Notes under the pieces: generated by a model | Database searches by the model: none | What the model saw: the letters and a program-made list of their open reading frames with translations, nothing else | What the model was told of the DNA's origin: nothing | Shown here: positions 1-7,744 of the stretch, one piece after another | Layout of the letters: each line of letters opens with the position of its first letter | Numbering within the stretch: the stretch's first letter is position 1 | Source of the DNA: an uncultured bacterium | GTDB taxonomy: Bacteria; Bacteroidota; Bacteroidia; Bacteroidales; Bacteroidaceae | Length of the DNA stretch: 64,000 bases | Assembly (NCBI GenBank): GCA_905214625.1 | Contig: CAJMMQ010000005.1 | Location: forward strand, 1 to 64,000 | Reading direction: 5' to 3' | Translations under genes and position numbers: made by a program

Positions 1-378
1 AGATATTAAATTCTTCCTTTTCAGACTTACAAAACTATATGCATAACTCCCCCCCCCCATATTTATCGGGTGAGCCGGAAATATTTAATATAAAACACAA
101 ACAGCATAAATAGTTACGATTTTCCAGAATATTTCTAATAATGTTAAACAAAAACTCGTAAAATGTTTATATACATTAGAGTTATGAGTATTTTACCGAA
201 AAAATTGAACGGATAATAGCTTTTATAAAAATGTTGGCCACAACATTAATAAAAGTGCATAAACATATGTAAAAAACTAACTTAAATATCTATAATCAAT
301 TTTACCTAACAGCAACAATTTGGCATACAATTTGTATTTTAAATAATGTATTATTAATATTAAAATAAAATAAGAACA
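1..378. other. AT-rich upstream region of trxA
   Basis: No gene seen. The stretch holds a run of ten C at 49-58 in otherwise very AT-rich DNA. It also holds a 7-bp dyad (AATGTTG/CAACATT) at 230-247 that could be an operator for the following thioredoxin gene. No clear TAnnTTTG box with good spacing could be fixed for trxA. The nearest similar sequence is around 323-336. Confidence 0.4.
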
Positions 379-678
379 ATGGAAACATTCAACGACGTAA
401 TATCAGGAAACACAATAGTTCTTGTGGATTTCTACGCAACATGGTGCGGACCATGTAAAATGATGCACCCAATATTAGAACAGATAAAAGCCACACTCGG
501 TGACAAAATAAGAATAATAAAGATTGATGTAGATAAACATGGAGATACCGCAGGTATATACGGAATAAAATCAGTGCCCACACTTATGCTCTTTAAAAAC
601 GGAGAAAACCTGTATAGACAAAGTGGCGCCATGTCTAAAGCCGATCTGTTGGCGCTTCTTGACCCTTTCATAAAATGA
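379..678 (+). CDS. trxA: Thioredoxin
   Basis: Small cytoplasmic thiol-disulfide oxidoreductase of 99 residues, the usual length for a single thioredoxin fold. The active site WCGPC is at residues 22-26 (redox cysteines C23 and C26). The cis-proline loop SVPTL follows around residues 65-69, and the Asp of VDFYA precedes the motif as in canonical thioredoxins. There is no signal peptide or lipobox, so it is not one of the periplasmic TlpA/ResA types common in Bacteroidetes. It is monocistronic: a large hairpin follows at 794-845, and the next gene is convergent. Reduction by a thioredoxin reductase is known for the family, but no such gene lies nearby. Confidence 0.95.
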   Translation: METFNDVISGNTIVLVDFYATWCGPCKMMHPILEQIKATLGDKIRIIKIDVDKHGDTAGIYGIKSVPTLMLFKNGENLYRQSGAMSKADLLALLDPFIK

Positions 679-793
679 ACAGGAATTTATAACCTAAATC
701 ATTAGAACTCGAGGATACCCCCAAATAATTAGACAGTATATAGTTTTATCTATTTTGTTTATTCATGTTAAATCCTAATGCGATTTGGACCAA

Positions 794-845
794 ACACAGG
801 CCATAGCATAAACACCGGTGTGACTGACGATGCTATGGTCTGTGT
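794..845. terminator. Nested hairpin between convergent genes
   Basis: Arms 794-809 and 830-845 pair over 16 positions with one G-U wobble. The 20-base loop contains the self-complementary ACACCGGTGT. It lies between trxA (plus) and the nitroreductase gene (minus), so it may serve as a bidirectional terminator, although the T-tract is short. The 679-1002 gap holds nothing else I can support. Confidence 0.55.
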
Positions 846-1002
846 GTCATTTTACGCCTACATCAGCAGCTGTCATTACGGCTCCTTATAAACACAAGGC
901 ACTATAAAATATTTTCCATTTACACAAAATTTTGGACAGTGTCAAGCACTAGCTGACTTTTGGGAATTTAATACCATATAGATAAACACAATAAACGCAA
1001 CA

Positions 1003-1695
1003 TTATTCAGCCCACGTGAAATTCTCCTTACCGGCACCTATCTCAAAATGACACTTAGCTATACCTAAATCCATTTTGGTAAAGCCTACCAAAGAGAATT
1101 TATTTACGGCACGTACTTTGGCCGGACTAACGCCGTCAACATTCATATATTCAAAATAAAACTTCTGCTGATTTACGGCCGTAGGGGCAAACAGGGCGGC
1201 CTCAACTCCCTTTTTAAACCATTCAGGAACAGCGTCATCCACATTACTCACTTGTTCCATGCGCTTTATTTTGTGCGACACGCCCGGCGTCTCACCATAG
1301 CCTATTGATATGTAGGCCCTTATCACTTCACCGTCATCAAGCACATACGTTCCGGGAACTTTTGAATAGCTCTGCCCTACCCAACATGTGTTCAGCCCTG
1401 CCATCTGGGCCGACAGCACCAGCTGTTCACCATAATAGCCAATGCGCTCATCAAGGCCGGCCGTCTTCTTTCCGGCCATGACAATATAGTTGCTTACATT
1501 CCTGAATTTGCCGTATTTAGCCAGCATACACTGAAAAGCCCTTGGCTCATTCTGTATCAGCTGCATGTGCAGATGCCCCTTGGCGTTAAGTTCCTTAATC
1601 TTATTTTCAATTTCATTTGCGGCATCTTCAGCCAAAAGCATGTTCTTATACGCCCTTACGCTGTGCCTGTTAATTATAGCTTCCTCTATTGTCAT
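1003..1695 (-). CDS. Nitroreductase family protein (TM1586-like)
   Basis: Flavin-dependent oxidoreductase-type protein of 230 residues. The start RHSVRAYKN and the central YYGEQLVLSAQMAGLNTCWVG are typical of the nitroreductase fold, in which FMN binds between subunits. A second block around LFAPTAVNQQKF matches the tandem half-domain arrangement of the TM1586 nitroreductase family. I chose ATG at 1695 over an upstream in-frame start at 1725. A strong AAGGAGG lies about 8 bases before 1695, and the longer N-terminus runs into the preceding gene. It follows the GNAT gene by only two bases, so the two are cotranscribed and probably translationally coupled. The substrate is unknown. Confidence 0.85.
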   Translation of the reverse strand: MTIEEAIINRHSVRAYKNMLLAEDAANEIENKIKELNAKGHLHMQLIQNEPRAFQCMLAKYGKFRNVSNYIVMAGKKTAGLDERIGYYGEQLVLSAQMAGLNTCWVGQSYSKVPGTYVLDDGEVIRAYISIGYGETPGVSHKIKRMEQVSNVDDAVPEWFKKGVEAALFAPTAVNQQKFYFEYMNVDGVSPAKVRAVNKFSLVGFTKMDLGIAKCHFEIGAGKENFTWAE

Positions 1696-1697
1696 TA

Positions 1698-2237
1698 TCA
1701 GTCCTCCTTGGGAATATCTTTCCAAAACTTTCTTAATTCATTAATTATGCCGTCATAGTCGTTTTGCGTGAACGTTCCATCGCCCAACAGCAATATAGTG
1801 TAATCAATGCCCTCAAAGCTCTTTGCCGTCCAAGTGTCGCGAAAGCCGTTACGCTTATAAAACTCATATCTTCTGCGACGCTGTTCAATGTTGTTGCAAT
1901 TGGTCTGTTCTGGCGATTCTATGTCGATAACCAATTGCCTGTCTGCATATTTAGCCTTCAGCGCCGTAAGTATCTGCTGACCGTATCCCCTGCCGCGCAG
2001 TTCTTCCTTTACGGCGAAATACCAGCCCCAGTTAAAGTCTGTTCGGTTAAGCACCATTGTCAGCCCGACAAACATGTCTCCGTCATAATATGTCATAAAA
2101 TCTATCGGCATCACGCCCAACAAGCGTTTCAGCTCATCATACGGAATACGCTCCTCTTTCGGAAACGCGCTCTCATACAGATACCTAAGTTCCGCGTTGT
2201 CAACATTATCTGCTGTTATTCTCTCTGTCCTCATCAT
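1698..2237 (-). CDS. GNAT family N-acetyltransferase
   Basis: Predicted acetyl-CoA-dependent N-acetyltransferase of 179 residues. The pantetheine/pyrophosphate-binding motif RGRGYG is at residues 81-86, in the context FAVKEELRGRGYGQQIL. It is followed by the typical C-terminal NIEQRRRRYEFYKRNGF segment of GNAT proteins. Family knowledge gives the fold and cofactor; the acceptor (antibiotic, amine, peptide or metabolite) cannot be told from the sequence. It is the first gene of a two-gene minus-strand unit with the nitroreductase, with the stop and next start two bases apart. The pairing suggests a detoxification or modification role (inference). Confidence 0.85.
   Translation of the reverse strand: MMRTERITADNVDNAELRYLYESAFPKEERIPYDELKRLLGVMPIDFMTYYDGDMFVGLTMVLNRTDFNWGWYFAVKEELRGRGYGQQILTALKAKYADRQLVIDIESPEQTNCNNIEQRRRRYEFYKRNGFRDTWTAKSFEGIDYTILLLGDGTFTQNDYDGIINELRKFWKDIPKED
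1702..1708 (-). promoter_or_regulatory. Unusually strong Shine-Dalgarno deciding the nitroreductase start
   Basis: The minus strand reads AAGGAGG just upstream of ATG 1695, inside the last codons of the GNAT gene. Such strong ribosome-binding sites are rare among the genes of this window, so this one is informative for the start. Confidence 0.7.
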
Positions 2238-2292
2238 ATTTTTTTATGGCTTTGTCAATAATATAAAACACCATGCTTACAACCGTCGGGCT

Positions 2293-2907
2293 TTATTCAG
2301 AAGTATTTTGTGCCAACAGTCTTTCTGTCAGCGGAACATACCATTCCTTAACTTCGTCTGCCGTAGGAGTATGCCCTCCCGGAAAATGATAAGCATATTT
2401 GTAATGCTCCAAGAATAAAGGCTCAAAATGAGCCAATGAGTCATTCTCGCCAAACAGCCCCAATATCCGTTCCTTGTTCTCGCATTTACAACAGTCAAAC
2501 TGAATTGCCTCCATTTCAGCAAACTCCTTTATCAGCTCTTTGTCAATTACAAGACATTGTCTGCCGTCTTCGCGTGGCGACTTATATTTATGCTCTCCAA
2601 TCCTGGTTTTCAGAAACTCCGTCATCTTAAAATATGGATTGCCCAACAGAGCAGGTACATCATTAATATTGGCAGCCATCTGAGCGTAAAACGAACCGCA
2701 GCTGTTGCCTATAATAACATCAGGTTTCTCCCTGTCGCAAATGTTCATTATAAGAGCCATAGCCTCCTTCGGATGTATCGGAAGGTCGGGCGTCATCACC
2801 TCTGCCCTTCCACAAAACGCCTCTTTCAGGCTCAATGCCGGCACACATCTGCCGCTGGCAAAGAAGCCGTGAAGAAACAATATTTTATTTTCTTTATTCA
2901 TATTCAT
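2293..2907 (-). CDS. YqiA/UPF0227-like esterase
   Basis: Small alpha/beta-hydrolase of about 204 residues. It opens with ILFLHGFFASGR (oxyanion-hole HGF), carries the nucleophile elbow GNSCGS (Ser about residue 69) and has GGHTP near the C-terminus supplying the likely catalytic His. This layout matches the UPF0227/YqiA esterases. In-frame ATGs exist at 2946, 2907 and 2901. I chose 2907 because the family starts immediately before the first beta strand. A -7 box at 3020-3027 would allow any of the three. The natural ester substrate is unknown. Confidence 0.75.
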   Translation of the reverse strand: MNMNKENKILFLHGFFASGRCVPALSLKEAFCGRAEVMTPDLPIHPKEAMALIMNICDREKPDVIIGNSCGSFYAQMAANINDVPALLGNPYFKMTEFLKTRIGEHKYKSPREDGRQCLVIDKELIKEFAEMEAIQFDCCKCENKERILGLFGENDSLAHFEPLFLEHYKYAYHFPGGHTPTADEVKEWYVPLTERLLAQNTSE

Positions 2908-3020
2908 CGTCACAATATATAAAATATTACATTTGCCGTCTGCCAATGGTCATGTCTGCTGCCGGCAAATATTAATGCCCCGACAACATACATTTATCAG
3001 ACAAATAAATCTGGTGCAAC

Positions 3021-3123
3021 AAAGATACGCAAAGGCGAGTGAAAAGACAAAAGAAAACCTATGTTTTTTATTTTGGCTATTCCGAGCCGCCCCTTATCTT
3101 ATATAAAGATACGCAAAGGCGAG
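3021..3123. repeat. Two copies of a 19-base direct repeat
   Basis: AAAGATACGCAAAGGCGAG occurs at 3021-3039 and 3105-3123, 84 bases apart. Each copy read on the minus strand contains the core of a TATCTTT promoter box, so the duplication may give two promoters for the esterase gene. It could also be an interspersed repeat of this genome. Confidence 0.7.
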
Positions 3124-3440
3124 AGCAATACAAAATAAAACACATTTTTTCTACATTATAACCACATCTAATCTTATTCTAAGAGTGTAAGTCAAAATCC
3201 AAACAGTAACAGGTCTCATTACTTTTATATATTTTATATGCCGTCAGAAATTGATATTAAATACCCTGGCGAGCACATAAGAAGTTTATAAAGCCTGTGA
3301 TTGGGTTATAATGAAATAAGTGAAAAATAATAGATGCGGACTAATGCAGTTTTGGTTTAGGACAAACTAAAAAATATACCAACTTTACATGTATCATTAT
3401 AAAATATATTGTTCATGGAGAATAAAATAATTTCAATAAT

Positions 3441-3471
3441 TTTGAATTCACCATGATTTGATGTATCTTTG
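3441..3471 (+). promoter_or_regulatory. Bacteroidetes-type promoter of the HIT gene
   Basis: TTTG at 3441-3444 is followed 19 bases later by TAtcTTTG at 3464-3471, matching the -33/-7 consensus and spacing. Transcription would start near 3477, leaving a leader of about 180 bases. Confidence 0.75.
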
Positions 3472-3658
3472 CATAAGATTGCAACATGGGACACAATCAC
3501 TTAAAAACGGTACTGATAATTACGCGAAAGCTGAAATATGACAGATTCTGAGATAATGACGGAAACAGGATTTGGACAGGAATGGCTCAACAGAGCCTAA
3601 CAAGGCAAACTCTACGCGAAATGAAATAATAAAAACAATCTAAAACAAAAGCAAAAAC

Positions 3659-4084
3659 ATGAAAAGTGATCCTAAAGAGTGTCTTTATTGCCAGAACAAT
3701 GAGACACAGCACGAACTGATGATTGAAGTGGCTAAACTTAGTGTGTCGCGCCTGTTTATATTCAAGGAGCAGACGTATCACGGACGTTGCCTCGTGGCAT
3801 ACAAAGACCATGTTGACGACCTCAACCTTCTGAGCGATGAAGACAGAAACGCCTTTATGACCGACGTAGCCAAAGTTACCAGGGCCATGCAGAAGGTGTT
3901 CAACCCCGACAAGATTAACTATGGCGCATATTCTGACACACTGTCGCATCTGCACTTCCATCTTATTCCGAAATATGTTGGCGGACCAGACTTTGGCGGT
4001 GTGTTCCAGATGAATCCTAAGAAGGTTTATCTTACAGACGAGGAATATGCCGACATGGCCGGAAAACTGAAAAAAGAGTTGTAA
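3659..4084 (+). CDS. HIT family protein
   Basis: Histidine-triad nucleotide-binding protein of 141 residues. The signature HLHFHLIP lies at residues 97-104 with the His triad at 97, 99 and 101. In the HIT superfamily these residues bind and cleave phosphoramidate or dinucleotide bonds. CLYC at residues 8-11 resembles the zinc-binding cysteine pair found in many longer HIT proteins. The length suits a single-domain Hint/Fhit-type enzyme. It is monocistronic, with a consensus promoter and a terminator hairpin just downstream. The exact substrate, such as AMP-lysine or Ap4A-type dinucleotides, cannot be assigned. Confidence 0.9.
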   Translation: MKSDPKECLYCQNNETQHELMIEVAKLSVSRLFIFKEQTYHGRCLVAYKDHVDDLNLLSDEDRNAFMTDVAKVTRAMQKVFNPDKINYGAYSDTLSHLHFHLIPKYVGGPDFGGVFQMNPKKVYLTDEEYADMAGKLKKEL

Positions 4085-4098
4085 AAAAGATAATAACG

Positions 4099-4148
4099 AT
4101 GCCGCCTGTAAGGTTTACTTTATAAAACCAAACAAGCGGCATTTCTTA
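4099..4148 (+). terminator. Terminator after HIT gene
   Basis: ATGCCGC at 4099-4105 pairs with GCGGCAT at 4136-4142. An inner GGTTT/AAACC helix and a short T run follow, 15 bases after the HIT stop codon. Confidence 0.65.
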
Positions 4149-4316
4149 ACATAATTGCACTACTAAACATAAAATTAGCGTTGAAAGCATAAGCATGAAA
4201 CAGGCTGAACGAACATGTATCAACGCTTATCGGTAACACCGAAATCAATCCATTTTTCATGCGGATAATTCTGCTTAATTATTTTCTTGTAATCAAAAAA
4301 AGAGTCTTTCACCATA

Positions 4317-4529
4317 TTAAGTCATATTCATACCCTTAACCTTAACAGAAATTTCGTTACGCAGTTTGTCACATTCGGCATTAAGTTCAACAAGTTTGCC
4401 AAGGTCGCCGTCCATAGCGTTCAACTTATCTTCTGTAACTCCCATGGATGACAAAACACCTATGTTGCGACGGAACCCACCGATGAGCATTTTGCTCTTG
4501 TCTATTTGCTTTTCTATTGTTTTTGACAT
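4317..4529 (-). CDS. Small conserved-type hypothetical protein
   Basis: A 70-residue, charged, mostly helical protein without signal peptide or membrane segment. The sequence is rich in Lys, Glu, Asp and Leu with heptad-like spacing (DGDLGKLVELNAECDKLRNEI), suggesting a short coiled coil. It has its own start context: a TAaaTTTG-like box on the minus strand at about 4568-4575 and a clean ATG. It lies alone between convergent and divergent neighbours. I do not recognise the family and assign no function. I believe it is real because of its composition and promoter; without homologues it remains hypothetical. Confidence 0.6.
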   Translation of the reverse strand: MSKTIEKQIDKSKMLIGGFRRNIGVLSSMGVTEDKLNAMDGDLGKLVELNAECDKLRNEISVKVKGMNMT

Positions 4530-4770
4530 AATGATAAATAATTAGTTTTCTGACAAAATTTTCATCACAAATTTAATAAAAAAAGACTTTCTGATAATAT
4601 TTCAAACATGCGTCTTTTTAGAAACTTTAATCAATAAAAGGCTATAAATTTACGTATTTTCACTGATGCAATTATTGTTTTTAACACAAAGAAACAATGC
4701 CATAAAACTAAACCGACTGCATATTTTACCTGCCTTTTATGATAAAAAATATAAAAATAAAGACTAAATA

Positions 4771-4802
4771 TTGTGATATTGACAGAAAATTAGATAATTT
4801 TG
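4771..4802 (+). promoter_or_regulatory. trmD promoter with start codon 5 bases after the -7 box
   Basis: TTG at 4771-4773 and TAatTTTG at 4795-4802 are 21 bases apart. The trmD ATG is at 4808, only five bases after the box, so the transcript would begin at or within a few bases of the start codon (leaderless or nearly so). Confidence 0.6.
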
Positions 4803-4807
4803 CAAAT

Positions 4808-5485
4808 ATGCGAATTGATATAATTACAGTTTTACCAGAAATGCTTGAGGGATTTGTAAGAGAATCCATATTGGCACGCGCACAGAAAAAAGGATTGGCA
4901 GAGATACATCTGCACAACCTGCGCGACTACTCTACCGACAAATGGAAACGCGTGGACGACTATCCTTACGGCGGATTTGCCGGAATGGTGATGCAGTGTG
5001 AGCCAATAGACAGGGCCATATCGGCACTGAAAGCCGAAAGAGAATACGACGAGGTTATATTTACTTCGCCCGACGGCGAACAGTTTGACCAGCACGTGGC
5101 CAACGACCTGTCGCTGAAGAAAAACCTGATAATTCTGTGCGGACATTATAAGGGCATTGACCAAAGAATACGCGACCACCTCATCACGCGCGAGATAAGC
5201 ATAGGCGACTATGTGCTTACGGGAGGAGAGCTGGCAGCTGCAGTGATGGCCGATGCCATAGTAAGACTTGTGCCTGGAGTTATAAGCGACGACCAGAGTG
5301 CCCTGTCTGACTGTTTTCAGGACGACCTGCTGTCGGCACCGATATACACAAGACCGGCCGACTATAAGGGATGGAAGGTGCCTGACATACTGCTGAGCGG
5401 CAACGAGGCCAAAATAAAAGACTGGGAGATAGAACAGAGTTACGAGCGCACCAAACGGCTGCGCCCAGACCTGCTGAAAGAGTAA
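4808..5485 (+). CDS. trmD: tRNA (guanine-37-N1)-methyltransferase
   Basis: SAM-dependent enzyme that methylates G37 of tRNAs next to the anticodon and prevents +1 frameshifting. The 225-residue length is standard. It starts [12 protein letters not shown], equivalent to the first strand of other TrmD proteins. The trefoil-knot SAM site is visible as [11 protein letters not shown] followed by [12 protein letters not shown]. The preceding block [13 protein letters not shown] is also characteristic. An in-frame ATG at 4739 would add 23 residues with no counterpart in the family, so I use 4808. It is not in the usual rpsP-rimM-trmD-rplS operon; it stands alone behind its own promoter. Confidence 0.95.
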   Translation: MRIDIITVLPEMLEGFVRESILARAQKKGLAEIHLHNLRDYSTDKWKRVDDYPYGGFAGMVMQCEPIDRAISALKAEREYDEVIFTSPDGEQFDQHVANDLSLKKNLIILCGHYKGIDQRIRDHLITREISIGDYVLTGGELAAAVMADAIVRLVPGVISDDQSALSDCFQDDLLSAPIYTRPADYKGWKVPDILLSGNEAKIKDWEIEQSYERTKRLRPDLLKE

Positions 5486-5504
5486 GACAGACAGAGAGTT
5501 TAAA

Positions 5505-5512
5505 TACATTTG
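5505..5512 (+). promoter_or_regulatory. Probable promoter of the DUF805 gene
   Basis: TAcaTTTG box with about 115 bases of leader before the DUF805 start. The leader holds a hairpin at 5549-5584 (GACAGGGC pairing with GCCCaTGTC, with AT-rich inner pairing), which may affect stability or translation. Confidence 0.5.
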
Positions 5513-5634
5513 CAACATTAATTAATCCAAACATCCAGACTGGCTGAAGACAGGGCCTGAATATATGAAAATATAGCCCATGTCTAAAACCGTTGATATA
5601 ACAAACATAATTAACAAATAATTTTATTGAAACT

Positions 5635-6168
5635 ATGGAAGACATCGTAAAATTACCGCAGATGAGTTTCGGCGAATCTGTAAAAACAGTGTTAAGCAAA
5701 CTAACTGATTTCAAAGGCCGCGCACGCCGCTCAGAACTATGGTGGTTCTGGCTTCTTTATGCCGTTGTAAGCATAGTGGTAAACATGTCACTTTCAGGAA
5801 CACATATTGTAAGTTCGATAGTATCATTACTGCTCCTACTTTCTGTATGCTCCGTAACGGTACGCCGGCTGCACGACAGCGGACATGGAGGTTGGTGGGT
5901 TGCAGCAAGCATAATAATCAATATTTTCTACAACATCTACATGTCGGCCACAGGCTATCTCGATGCGCTGTCTACAATAAACCCAGACCCTGACTTGGCA
6001 ATCAAGGTGATGAGCGACCCTATTGTAATTACTTCTATTTTGCTGCTATGTGTCCTGAACATCTGCATATTAGTGTTCTGCCTTATGGACAGCAAACCAG
6101 AAGAGAACAAATACGGACCGTCGCCTAAATATATTGTAAACAACGGCGACTTTCAGGAAATTAAATAA
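5635..6168 (+). CDS. DUF805 family inner membrane protein
   Basis: Polytopic membrane protein of 177 residues with the DUF805 signature. A basic segment, FKGRARRSELWWFWL, enters the first transmembrane helix. The middle carries VRRLHDSGHGGWWV, and a final helix is followed by a short soluble tail (NKYGPSPKY). About four hydrophobic helices are visible (roughly residues 34-52, 58-76, 87-105 and 126-147). The family is widespread and of unknown function, sometimes linked to stress or phage-related loci. A 30-residue N-terminal cytoplasmic stretch precedes the conserved domain. It is monocistronic, convergent with the patatin-like gene and separated from it by two strong hairpins. Confidence 0.85.
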   Translation: MEDIVKLPQMSFGESVKTVLSKLTDFKGRARRSELWWFWLLYAVVSIVVNMSLSGTHIVSSIVSLLLLLSVCSVTVRRLHDSGHGGWWVAASIIINIFYNIYMSATGYLDALSTINPDPDLAIKVMSDPIVITSILLLCVLNICILVFCLMDSKPEENKYGPSPKYIVNNGDFQEIK

Positions 6169-6349
6169 AAAGCAAATAGACAGAGGGCTGCAATAACAGA
6201 CTTTACTGCATAACGACGGTAAAATACATAAGCGGATAAAGCCGCCGGATTGTTGCATCACTCTTAACAGACAAACCTGACAACAATTTACGAAAAAATA
6301 TTGTAAAAACTCATGTAAGAGTTTACAAACATGCAATCATCCATTTTTC

Positions 6350-6386
6350 AATATGCCTCCTTTCGCCACGCAAAAGGAGGCATATT
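6350..6386. terminator. Hairpin terminator 1
   Basis: AATATGCCTCCTTT at 6350-6363 pairs perfectly with 6373-6386. The base composition allows termination in either direction between two converging genes. Confidence 0.7.
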
Positions 6387-6393
6387 AGGTTAT

Positions 6394-6430
6394 AAAAGGC
6401 CATGTTTTGCATTGCGAAACATGGCCTTTT
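6394..6430. terminator. Hairpin terminator 2
   Basis: AAAAGGCCATGTTT at 6394-6407 pairs perfectly with 6417-6430, with A and T runs on the two flanks suiting bidirectional termination. Its loop and flanks share words (GCATTGCGAAAC) with the hairpin at 52470-52527. Confidence 0.7.
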
Positions 6431-6534
6431 ACAACACGCTGACAATCAAGACATTAGAACGAAGCAATATTTTCCTGACCTTACATGCTTAGCACTCATC
6501 CTTATTGCCATGCCGCCACAACTCATTAGCAGCC

Positions 6535-7383
6535 TCAGCAATATCCTTGTCCACGACAAAACTTTTCACCCAAGGCATACCCTTCCTCATAAAGGCGTTC
6601 AAGCTTGTCTACATCCTTCTCAATTCTGCCAACCTCCATAGGGCGCTCAGGACGTATGCAGAATATCTGTCCGGCACGCTCCATATCCTCTATCATTTCA
6701 AGTTGGCGGTTATAAGCTTCACAACGATGGCTGAGCACAACACGCAGACGAGGATAATTTCTATAGATGAAATGAGGAATTTTATGGTCTTTCTCCTTAC
6801 TACGAAAGCCGTAATTACGCGTAAGCACCACCACATTCTTATAATGCCCCTGCTCCATAGCGCGCACAACAGGAATGCTGTCAACAATGCCGCCGTCGAG
6901 CATCGGTATGCCGTCTACATTTACAATCTTGCTGACATAAGGCAGACTGCTGCTTGCACGCACAATGTCGAGCAGGCGCTGGCGGTCGTGTTTCTCCGTA
7001 AGATAGCACGCACGGCCTGTAAGACAGTTTGTCGTAACCATCTCAAAAACATCGGGATTATTGAAAAAAGTATCAAAATCGTAAGGCAACAGTGTGTTGG
7101 GAAAATCATCATAAAGCAGTTTGCGGTCGAAGATGCAACCCTGTGTAACCAAATGCCGCAGGCCAATATACTTATATTTTGAAAGGTAGTCGATGTTGGA
7201 AATACGGGCGCGGCGTATCTGGCGGCTCATATACGACAGGCCGTTACATGCTCCGGCCGAAACTGCAACAACGTAATGAAAATACATTTCATGCTTCATA
7301 AAGCCGTCAAGCACACCACAGGTAAAGACACCACGCATACCTCCGCCTTCAAGAACCAATCCTGTATTTCTGTCAATACGCAT
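6535..7383 (-). CDS. Patatin-like phospholipase family protein
   Basis: Predicted serine lipid acylhydrolase of 282 residues. It shows the oxyanion loop GGGMRG near residue 14, the nucleophile region AVSAGACNG near residue 43, and the catalytic-dyad segment MLDGGIVDSIPV. The first glycine of the usual GxSxG is alanine here (A-V-S-A-G). It resembles the bacterial RssA/YjjU-like patatins that lack a signal peptide, so it is probably cytoplasmic or peripheral. A TAacTTTG box at 7403-7410 (minus) predicts a very short leader. The substrate is unknown. Confidence 0.85.
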   Translation of the reverse strand: MRIDRNTGLVLEGGGMRGVFTCGVLDGFMKHEMYFHYVVAVSAGACNGLSYMSRQIRRARISNIDYLSKYKYIGLRHLVTQGCIFDRKLLYDDFPNTLLPYDFDTFFNNPDVFEMVTTNCLTGRACYLTEKHDRQRLLDIVRASSSLPYVSKIVNVDGIPMLDGGIVDSIPVVRAMEQGHYKNVVVLTRNYGFRSKEKDHKIPHFIYRNYPRLRVVLSHRCEAYNRQLEMIEDMERAGQIFCIRPERPMEVGRIEKDVDKLERLYEEGYALGEKFCRGQGYC

Positions 7384-7402
7384 AACTCACTAAAAAACAA
7401 TG

Positions 7403-7410
7403 CAAAGTTA
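7403..7410 (-). promoter_or_regulatory. -7 box of the patatin-like gene
   Basis: The minus strand reads TAacTTTG, 19 bases before the start codon at 7383. Confidence 0.55.
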
Positions 7411-7588
7411 ATGATTTAAGTCTAAAACCTACATATTTTCAACGATTTTGATATATTAAAAAACAAAAAATAAACATCTGAAACATTTTTACACAAACAG
7501 ACATATACAATGACACTATTCACAGTGTTTACATAAGCCTTTAAATTAAAATAAGTAACATTTTGATATAAAAATAAATTGATTTTAT

Positions 7589-7619
7589 TTTGTTCTGCAC
7601 CCGATTTGCATTATCTTTG
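7589..7619 (+). promoter_or_regulatory. Promoter of the M24 peptidase gene
   Basis: TTTG at 7589-7592 and TAtcTTTG at 7612-7619 are 19 bases apart, a consensus Bacteroidetes promoter. The start codon follows at 7745. Confidence 0.75.
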
Positions 7620-7744
7620 CAATATTGAAGTCATGTATCTGTGAAAAACGAGTTGAAAAACCAAAGGCGCTGCAAAAAACGTTAAATGGCCAAAACAACA
7701 GTTACGCAGAATTGTGAAATATCATAAAATTAAGTTTTTACAAT

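Larger units (their letters stand above)
2950..3658. other. Long intergenic region between YqiA-like and HIT genes
   Basis: No gene supported. Reading minus, a TAtcTTTG box lies at 3020-3027 and serves the esterase. Two copies of a 19-base word, AAAGATACGCAAAGGCGAG, sit at 3021-3039 and 3105-3123. Reading plus, the HIT gene promoter lies at 3441-3471 and is followed by an about 180-base 5' untranslated region. A 14-codon ATG frame begins at about 3556 in that leader; I see no composition bias or structure to suggest a regulatory peptide. Confidence 0.5.
6169..6534. other. Convergent intergenic region with paired hairpins
   Basis: No gene. It contains two perfect 14-bp hairpins, at 6350-6386 and 6394-6430, listed separately; together they probably terminate transcription from both sides. 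Confidence 0.6.
7384..7744. other. Divergent promoter region
   Basis: Holds the patatin-like gene box (minus, 7403-7410) and the full peptidase promoter (plus, 7589-7619), with about 118 bases of peptidase leader. Nothing else is recognised. Confidence 0.55.

Noticed and set aside
2197-2922. Several plus-strand frames (2197-2418, 2436-2630, 2557-2922)
   Set aside because: They overlap the well-supported GNAT or esterase genes on the other strand and have shadow-like composition.
3556-3600. 14-codon frame in the HIT gene leader as a regulatory peptide
   Set aside because: No biased amino acid run, no terminator/antiterminator pair and no biosynthetic operon downstream.
4739-4807. Upstream in-frame start for trmD adding 23 residues
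   Set aside because: The extension overlaps the promoter box and has no counterpart in TrmD proteins.
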